NCBI GenBank assembly: GCA_002403415.1
Contig: DHHS01000123.1
Coordinates: 4,156 to 13,956, forward strand
DNA: 9,801 nucleotides
From: Sphingomonas sp. UBA4766
GTDB taxonomy: Bacteria; Pseudomonadota; Alphaproteobacteria; Sphingomonadales; Sphingomonadaceae
Direction of reading: 5' to 3'
Part shown: positions 5,941 to 9,801 of the stretch, one piece after another
Layout of the letters: every line of letters starts with the position of its first letter
How positions within the stretch are numbered: position 1 is the first letter of the stretch
Program-made: the position numbers and the translations under genes
Notes under the pieces: generated by a model
Databases searched by the model: none
Seen by the model: only the letters and a program-made list of their open reading frames with translations
Told to the model about the DNA's origin: nothing

Positions 5941-5947
5941 TATGGTC

Positions 5948-6700
5948 ATGCGCACCGGCGTGATCGCGAAAAAAATGGGGATGACCCGCTTATTTCAGGA
6001 TGATGGTCGGCACGTGCCGGTCACGGTCCTGCAGCTTGAGAAGCTTCAGGTCGTGGCGCGCCGCGAGAGCGAGCGTGACGGCTATGTCGCGCTGCAACTC
6101 GGCGCAGGCACAGCGAAGGCAAAGAACGTCGCCAAGCCGCAGCGCGGCCATTTCGGCAAGGCCGAAGTCGAGCCCAAGGCAAAGCTCGTTGAGTTTCGCG
6201 TGTCGGAAGATGCGCTGCTCGATGTGGGCGCGGAAATCGCCGCTGACCACTTCATTCCCGGCCAATATGTCGATGTCCAGGGCTATACGCAGGGCAAGGG
6301 CTTTGCCGGCGCGATGAAGCGCTGGGGCTTCGGGGGCCTTCGCGCAACCCACGGCGTGTCGGTCTCGCACCGTTCGCACGGTTCGACCGGCAACCGCCAG
6401 GATCCGGGCAAGGTGTTCAAGAACAAGAAGATGGCCGGTCACATGGGCGACCGCCAGCGCACGCAGCAGAACCTTGAGATCGTCTCTACCGATGTCGAGC
6501 GCGGCCTTATTTTCATCAAGGGTTCGGTGCCCGGATCGAAGGGCGGCTGGCTGATCGTCAAGGACGCGGTCAAGATCGCGCGCCCCGCAGAGGCACCATA
6601 TCCGGCCGCGATCAAGGTCGCTGCCAACAGCAATCAGGCCGCCGACACGCCCGCTGATGAAGCGCCCGTGGCCGACGCCACCGACGGCCAGGAGGGCTGA
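5948..6700 (+). CDS. rplC: 50S ribosomal protein L3
   Basis: Early-assembly 50S protein whose long loop reaches toward the peptidyl-transferase centre. The start at 5948 gives MRTGVIAKKMGMTRLFQDDG and 250 residues. The conserved central block GFGGLRATHGVSVSHRSHGS (127-146) is followed by NRQDPGKVFKNKKMAGHMGD (149-168); Gln151 corresponds to the glutamine that PrmB methylates in E. coli L3. The core ends near residue 212. About 38 further residues, rich in Ala, Asp, Glu and Pro and ending DATDGQEG, make the protein longer than E. coli L3 (209). Such tails occur in alphaproteobacterial L3. rplD starts 5 bases downstream, with its Shine-Dalgarno (GGAGGG, 6691-6696) inside the tail codons. It is preceded by a long structured leader, so it is probably the first gene of a transcript. 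Confidence 0.98.
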   Translation: MRTGVIAKKMGMTRLFQDDGRHVPVTVLQLEKLQVVARRESERDGYVALQLGAGTAKAKNVAKPQRGHFGKAEVEPKAKLVEFRVSEDALLDVGAEIAADHFIPGQYVDVQGYTQGKGFAGAMKRWGFGGLRATHGVSVSHRSHGSTGNRQDPGKVFKNKKMAGHMGDRQRTQQNLEIVSTDVERGLIFIKGSVPGSKGGWLIVKDAVKIARPAEAPYPAAIKVAANSNQAADTPADEAPVADATDGQEG

Positions 6701-6705
6701 GCATC

Positions 6706-7353
6706 ATGAAGATTCAGATCTCCACGCTTGCGGCCGGGTTTGAGCCCGGCACCGACGAGTTGGAACTGCGCGACGATGTATTCGGCATCGAACCGCGCGC
6801 CGACATCCTGCACCGCGTTGTCACCTGGCAGCTTGAAAAGCGGCGCGGCACTGCGCGTGGCACGCGGGAGCGCGCCGATGTCGCCCGTACCGGCAAGAAG
6901 TTCGGGCGGCAAAAGGGCGGCGGCACGGCCCGGCACGGCGATCGTCGGGCACCGGTGTTCATCGGCGGTGGTAAGGCGCACGGCGCTCGCGTGCGTGATT
7001 TCAACCCAAGCCTGAACAAGAAGGTTCGCGCGCTCGGTTTGAAAATGGCGCTGTCGGCGAAGGCCCGCGAGGGCAAGCTGGTCGTCCTCGACACGCTGGT
7101 CATTGACAATGCCAAGACGGCGGTGCTCGCTAAGAGCTTTGAGCAAACGGGTTCGAAGCGTGCGCTCGTCATCGACGGCGATATGGTCGAGGCGAGCTTT
7201 GCGCTTGCCGCGGGCAACATTCGCAGCATCGACGTGATGCCGGCCGTCGGCGCCAACGTCTATGACATTCTGAAAGCCGACACGCTGGTGCTCAGCCGCG
7301 CCGCGGTTGAAAAGCTGGAAGCGCGCTTCGCCCTTCCGGGAGGGGTTAACTGA
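6706..7353 (+). CDS. rplD: 50S ribosomal protein L4
   Basis: 50S assembly protein whose extended loop lines the nascent-peptide exit tunnel. In gammaproteobacteria it also represses its own S10 operon; that is not shown for this lineage. The 215 residues are close to the family norm (about 200-210). The exit-tunnel loop is visible as RTGKKFGRQKGGGTARHGDRR (61-81 region), where basic and Gly-rich residues dominate, followed by the VFIGGGKAHGARVRDF segment and the globular part up to the C terminus FALPGGVN. ATG at 6706 has GGAGGG nine bases upstream. Its TGA shares a base with the rplW ATG (TGATG at 7351-7355), which predicts coupled translation of L4 and L23. Confidence 0.98.
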   Translation: MKIQISTLAAGFEPGTDELELRDDVFGIEPRADILHRVVTWQLEKRRGTARGTRERADVARTGKKFGRQKGGGTARHGDRRAPVFIGGGKAHGARVRDFNPSLNKKVRALGLKMALSAKAREGKLVVLDTLVIDNAKTAVLAKSFEQTGSKRALVIDGDMVEASFALAAGNIRSIDVMPAVGANVYDILKADTLVLSRAAVEKLEARFALPGGVN

Positions 7354-7667
7354 TGGCCAAGAAAGCAACCGCCGCCATCAACGCGCGTCATTATGACGTG
7401 ATTGTGGCGCCGCACATCACCGAAAAGGCAACGCTGCTCAGTGAACACAATGCGGTGGTGTTTAAGGTGGCGGGCGACGCGACCAAGCCGGAGATCAAGG
7501 CCGCCGTCGAAGCGCTCTTCGATGTGACCGTCACCGGCGTCAACACGATGGTGCAAAAGGGCAAGACCAAGCGGTGGAAGGGCAAGCCCTACACCCGGTC
7601 GGATGTGAAAAAAGCGATCGTCACCCTGAAAGACGGGCAGTCGATTGATGTGACGACGGGGATCTGA
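7353..7667 (+). CDS. rplW: 50S ribosomal protein L23
   Basis: Exit-tunnel rim protein and docking site for trigger factor and the signal recognition particle. The 104 residues match the family (about 95-105). Visible family features are HYDVIVAPHITEKATLLSE (13-31), the helix ATKPEIKAAVEALFDVTVTGV (43-63), the rRNA-binding basic loop KGKTKRWKGKPYTRSDVKK (69-87) and the signature strand KKAIVTL (86-92). The start overlaps the rplD stop by one base, with GGGAGGGG (7338-7345) as its ribosome binding site inside the end of rplD. rplB follows after 5 bases. Confidence 0.98.
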   Translation: MAKKATAAINARHYDVIVAPHITEKATLLSEHNAVVFKVAGDATKPEIKAAVEALFDVTVTGVNTMVQKGKTKRWKGKPYTRSDVKKAIVTLKDGQSIDVTTGI

Positions 7668-7672
7668 GAGTC

Positions 7673-8524
7673 ATGGCACTCAAGCATTATAACCCGACCA
7701 GCCCGGCGCGCCGTGGCCTGATCCTGGTGGACCGTTCTGGTCTGCACAAGGGCGGGCCGGTGAAGGCATTGACCGAGGGCAAGCGCAAGACCGGTGGCCG
7801 CAACAACAAGGGCCATGTCACCTCGCGCGGCATCGCGGGCGGTCACAAGCAGCGCTATCGCATCGTCGATTTCAAGCGTCGCCTGTGGGACGTCGAGGGA
7901 ACAGTCGAGCGGATCGAGTATGATCCGAACCGCACCGCGTTCATCGCGCTCATCAACTATGGCGCCGATGACAAGGGTCAGGACCGGCTCGCTTATATCG
8001 TGGCGCCCCAGCGGCTCGCGGTGGGTGACAAGGTGATCGCGGGCAAGAAGACCGACGTGAAGCCGGGCAATGCGATGGAACTCGGCCAGATGCCGGTCGG
8101 CACCATCATCCACAATGTCGAGATGAAGCCCGGCAAGGGCGGTCAGCTCGCGCGGTCGGCCGGCACTTATGTGCAGGTCGTCGGTCGCGACAAGGGCATG
8201 GTGATGGTCCGCCTCAATTCGGGCGAGCAGCGTTACCTGCGCAGCGATTGCATGGGCACGGTGGGCGCGGTTTCGAACCCCGACAACGCCAACACCAATC
8301 TGGCCAAGGCCGGCCGCAACCGCTGGCTCGGCAAGCGCCCGCTGACGCGCGGCGTGGCCAAGAACCCGGTCGATCACCCGCATGGCGGCGGTGAAGGCCG
8401 CACCTCGGGCGGTCGTCATCCGGTGACGCCATGGGGCAAGCCGACCAAGGGTGCGCGCACCCGTCATAACAAGGCGACGGACAAGATGATTATCCGGTCG
8501 CGTCACGCGAAGAAGAAGGGCTAA
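7673..8524 (+). CDS. rplB: 50S ribosomal protein L2
   Basis: Large, highly conserved 50S protein needed for subunit joining and for peptidyl-transferase activity. It has 283 residues, slightly longer than E. coli L2 (273). The N-terminal RNA-binding stretch GRNNKGHVTSRGIAGGHKQR (42-61) and the C-terminal loop NPVDHPHGGGEGR (231-243), with the conserved histidines near the catalytic centre, are intact. The protein ends in a basic tail (SRHAKKKG). Extra length appears at an insertion in the last third (around GGRHPVTPWGKPTKGARTR) and elsewhere in small steps, not as a new domain. ATG at 7673 is preceded by GGGGA (7658-7662), a weak ribosome binding site at 10 bases. rpsS starts six bases after the stop. 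Confidence 0.98.
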   Translation: MALKHYNPTSPARRGLILVDRSGLHKGGPVKALTEGKRKTGGRNNKGHVTSRGIAGGHKQRYRIVDFKRRLWDVEGTVERIEYDPNRTAFIALINYGADDKGQDRLAYIVAPQRLAVGDKVIAGKKTDVKPGNAMELGQMPVGTIIHNVEMKPGKGGQLARSAGTYVQVVGRDKGMVMVRLNSGEQRYLRSDCMGTVGAVSNPDNANTNLAKAGRNRWLGKRPLTRGVAKNPVDHPHGGGEGRTSGGRHPVTPWGKPTKGARTRHNKATDKMIIRSRHAKKKG

Positions 8525-8530
8525 ACGCAC

Positions 8531-8806
8531 ATGGCTCGTTCCGTCTGGAAAGGTCCGTTTGTGGACCTCCACTTGCTGAAAAAGGCGCAGACCGCCCAGG
8601 AATCGGGCGGTCGCGCGCCGATTAAGACCTGGTCGCGCCGCTCGACGATCCTGCCGGATTTCGTCGGTCTGACCTTTAACGTCTATAACGGCCGCAAGTT
8701 CGTGCCGGTGTCTGTCAACGAGGACATGGTGGGCATGAAGCTCGGCGAATTCGCGCCGACCCGCTTCTTCCCCGGCCATGCTGCCGACAAGAAGGGCAAG
8801 CGCTGA
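8531..8806 (+). CDS. rpsS: 30S ribosomal protein S19
   Basis: Head protein of the 30S subunit that forms a complex with S13 and contacts the A-site tRNA region and the 50S bridges. It has 91 residues, as expected (about 91-93). MARSVWKGPFVDLHLLKKA at the N terminus, the segment IKTWSRRSTILPDFVGLTF (31-49) and the signature YNGRKFVPVSVNEDMVGMKL (52-71) followed by GEFAPTRFFPGH are all typical. The likely ribosome binding site AAGGG (8516-8520) lies in the last codons of rplB. The TGA shares its last base with the rplV ATG (TGATG, 8804-8808). Confidence 0.98.
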   Translation: MARSVWKGPFVDLHLLKKAQTAQESGGRAPIKTWSRRSTILPDFVGLTFNVYNGRKFVPVSVNEDMVGMKLGEFAPTRFFPGHAADKKGKR

Positions 8807-9186
8807 TGGGTAAGGAAAAGGCCGGGCGCCGCGTGGCCGACAACGAAGCCTTGTCGGTGGGCACGCAGATCCGGGGCTCGGCGCAGAAGCTGGGCCTGGT
8901 GGCGGCACTCATCCGCAACAAGCCTGCGGGCGAGGCGATGAACATCCTGCAATTTTCGACCAAGGCCATGGCGGTTGAGGCGCGCAAGGTGTTGGCATCG
9001 GCCATCGCCAATGCGGAAAACAACCACAATCTCGACGTCGATGCGCTGGTCGTGGCCGAAGCAAGCGTCGGCAAGGGCATGGTGATGAAGCGGTTCGCCA
9101 CGCGCGGTCGCGGCAAGTCGACCCGCATCCTCAAGCCGTTTTCGCGGCTGCGGATCGTGGTGCGTGAGCAGGCAGAGGAAGCGTAA
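8806..9186 (+). CDS. rplV: 50S ribosomal protein L22
   Basis: 50S protein whose long beta-hairpin lines the exit tunnel. Of its 126 residues, roughly the first 12-15 (MGKEKAGRRVADNEA) form an N-terminal extension relative to E. coli L22 (110 aa), a form common in alphaproteobacteria. The core starts at VGTQIRGSAQKLGLVAALIR. The hairpin runs through MVMKRFATRGRGKSTRILK (92-110). The Met-Lys-Arg triplet (94-96), whose deletion gives erythromycin resistance in E. coli, is present, so no resistance change is visible there. The stop TAA shares a base with the rpsC ATG (TAATG, 9184-9188). Confidence 0.97.
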   Translation: MGKEKAGRRVADNEALSVGTQIRGSAQKLGLVAALIRNKPAGEAMNILQFSTKAMAVEARKVLASAIANAENNHNLDVDALVVAEASVGKGMVMKRFATRGRGKSTRILKPFSRLRIVVREQAEEA

Positions 9187-9801
9187 TGGGGCAGAAGAGC
9201 AATCCGATCGGGCTTCGGCTTCAGATCAACCGCACCTGGGACAGCCGTTGGTATGCCGACGGTGCCGATTATGGCCGCTTGCTGCTCGAGGATCTGCGCA
9301 TCCGCGAGTTCATCGTGAAGACGTTGCCGCAGGCGGCGATTTCCAAGGTGGTGATCGATCGCCCCGCGAAACTGTGCCGCATCTCGATCTTTGCCGCGCG
9401 CCCCGGCGTGATTATCGGCAAGAAGGGCGCCGATATCGAAAAGCTGCGCAAGAAGTTGGCGGCGATGACGTCGTCGGATGTGTCGCTGAACATCGTCGAA
9501 ATCCGCAAGCCCGAAATCGACGCCAAGCTCGTCGCGCAAGGCGTTGCCGATCAGCTTGAGCGCCGGATCGCGTTTCGTCGCGCGATGAAGCGCGCAGTGC
9601 AATCGGCACTGCGGCTGGGTGCGGAAGGGATTCGGATCACCTGCGGCGGCCGTTTGGGCGGTGCAGAGATCGCGCGGACTGAATGGTATCGCGAAGGGCG
9701 GGTGCCGCTGCACACGCTGCGCGCGAATGTCGATTATGCCGAGGCGCAGGCGCACACTGCTTATGGCGTGTGCGGTGTGAAGGTGTGGATTTTCAAGGGC
9801 G
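9186..9801 (+). CDS. rpsC: 30S ribosomal protein S3 (3' end cut off by the window)
   Basis: 30S head protein at the mRNA entry channel, with helicase activity together with S4 in E. coli. The frame is open from the ATG at 9186 to the window end (205 residues; full-length S3 is usually about 210-240, so 5-35 residues are missing). MGQKSNPIGLRLQINRTWDS opens it. The KH domain follows with PGVIIGKKGADIEKLRKKL (73-91), where GKKG is the GXXG RNA-contact loop. The C-terminal domain shows FRRAMKRAVQSAL (130-142) and the GGRLGGAEIARTEWYREGRVPLHTLRA-type signature (154-180), ending with GVKVWIFKG at the window edge. It would normally be followed by rplP. Confidence 0.97.
   Translation, partial: MGQKSNPIGLRLQINRTWDSRWYADGADYGRLLLEDLRIREFIVKTLPQAAISKVVIDRPAKLCRISIFAARPGVIIGKKGADIEKLRKKLAAMTSSDVSLNIVEIRKPEIDAKLVAQGVADQLERRIAFRRAMKRAVQSALRLGAEGIRITCGGRLGGAEIARTEWYREGRVPLHTLRANVDYAEAQAHTAYGVCGVKVWIFKG

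Larger units (their letters stand above)
5708..5947 (+). promoter_or_regulatory. Highly structured 5' leader of rplC
   Basis: This is the main part of a 385-base gap (5563-5947) with no convincing gene. Reading along it I find: TTAGCC/GGCTAA (5708-5713/5731-5736); TCGGCT/GGCCGA (5746-5751/5762-5767); CTTTGAGC/GCTCA-T-AAG (5774-5781/5786-5794, one bulge); CCGGG/CCCGG (5808-5812/5817-5821); the two-tier structure at 5830-5871; and the 10-bp hairpin at 5896-5924. This density exceeds what I would expect of a plain spacer and suggests a cis-acting RNA. In E. coli, L4 controls the S10 operon through its leader, but that leader lies before rpsJ and no similarity is claimed. An autoregulatory leader for L3/L4 here is inference. 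Confidence 0.45.

Noticed and set aside
5942..5947. ATG at 5942 as the start of L3
   Set aside because: The AAGGAG ribosome binding site is only one base away, and conserved L3 proteins begin MRTG, which matches the ATG at 5948.
6634..7368. A 244-codon - strand frame opposite rplD
   Set aside because: Shadow of rplD; low-complexity basic composition.
7589..8908. A 439-codon open frame on the - strand opposite rplB and rpsS
   Set aside because: It overlaps two certain ribosomal protein genes, has an Arg/Ala/His-rich composition and no known motif; antisense artefact.
8715..9755. A 346-codon open frame on the - strand opposite rpsS, rplV and rpsC
   Set aside because: Same reasoning: it is fully opposite certain genes, with no family features and no plausible ribosome binding site noted.
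1..9801. Mobile elements, CRISPR arrays, defence or biosynthetic systems
   Set aside because: No transposase, integrase, terminal repeats, regular repeat-spacer pattern or accessory enzyme genes were seen; apart from the lipoprotein pair, all genes are core translation genes.

Overview
The window is a high-GC bacterial ribosomal/translation gene cluster, all genes on the + strand. It spans the junction of the str operon (end of fusA, then tuf) and the S10 operon (rpsJ, rplC, rplD, rplW, rplB, rpsS, rplV, start of rpsC). Gene order, the EF-Tu, L22 and L3 sequences, the L3 acidic tail and the base composition suggest an alphaproteobacterium, most likely of the Sphingomonadales. That placement is inference from sequence style, not from a search.

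Layout. 1-1949: elongation factor G, lacking about its first 50 residues. 2041-3674: two envelope genes, an OmpA-domain lipoprotein and a small lipoprotein, joined by an ATGA overlap and sitting where fusA and tuf would normally be neighbours. 3675-3930: non-coding tuf leader with a perfect terminator-like hairpin nested inside a second perfect 9-bp pairing. 3931-5124: EF-Tu. 5125-5253: spacer with a long hairpin capped by TTCG. 5254-5562: S10. 5563-5947: a 385-base spacer before rplC that holds a candidate promoter, a terminator-like hairpin and a chain of further hairpins. 5948-9801: tightly packed L3, L4, L23, L2, S19, L22 and S3 (S3 runs off the end), with several one-base stop/start overlaps.

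The translation genes work together: EF-G and EF-Tu are the two elongation GTPases, and the ribosomal proteins are early-assembly and exit-tunnel components of the 50S (L3, L4, L23, L2, L22) plus head proteins of the 30S (S10, S19, S3). The two lipoproteins have no evident part in translation; they probably ride on the expression of the str operon or have their own promoter.

I see no mobile element, CRISPR array, tRNA or rRNA. No new protein system is evident. The best candidates for something undescribed are the structured non-coding leaders, above all the rpsJ-rplC spacer, and the lipoprotein pair placed between fusA and tuf.
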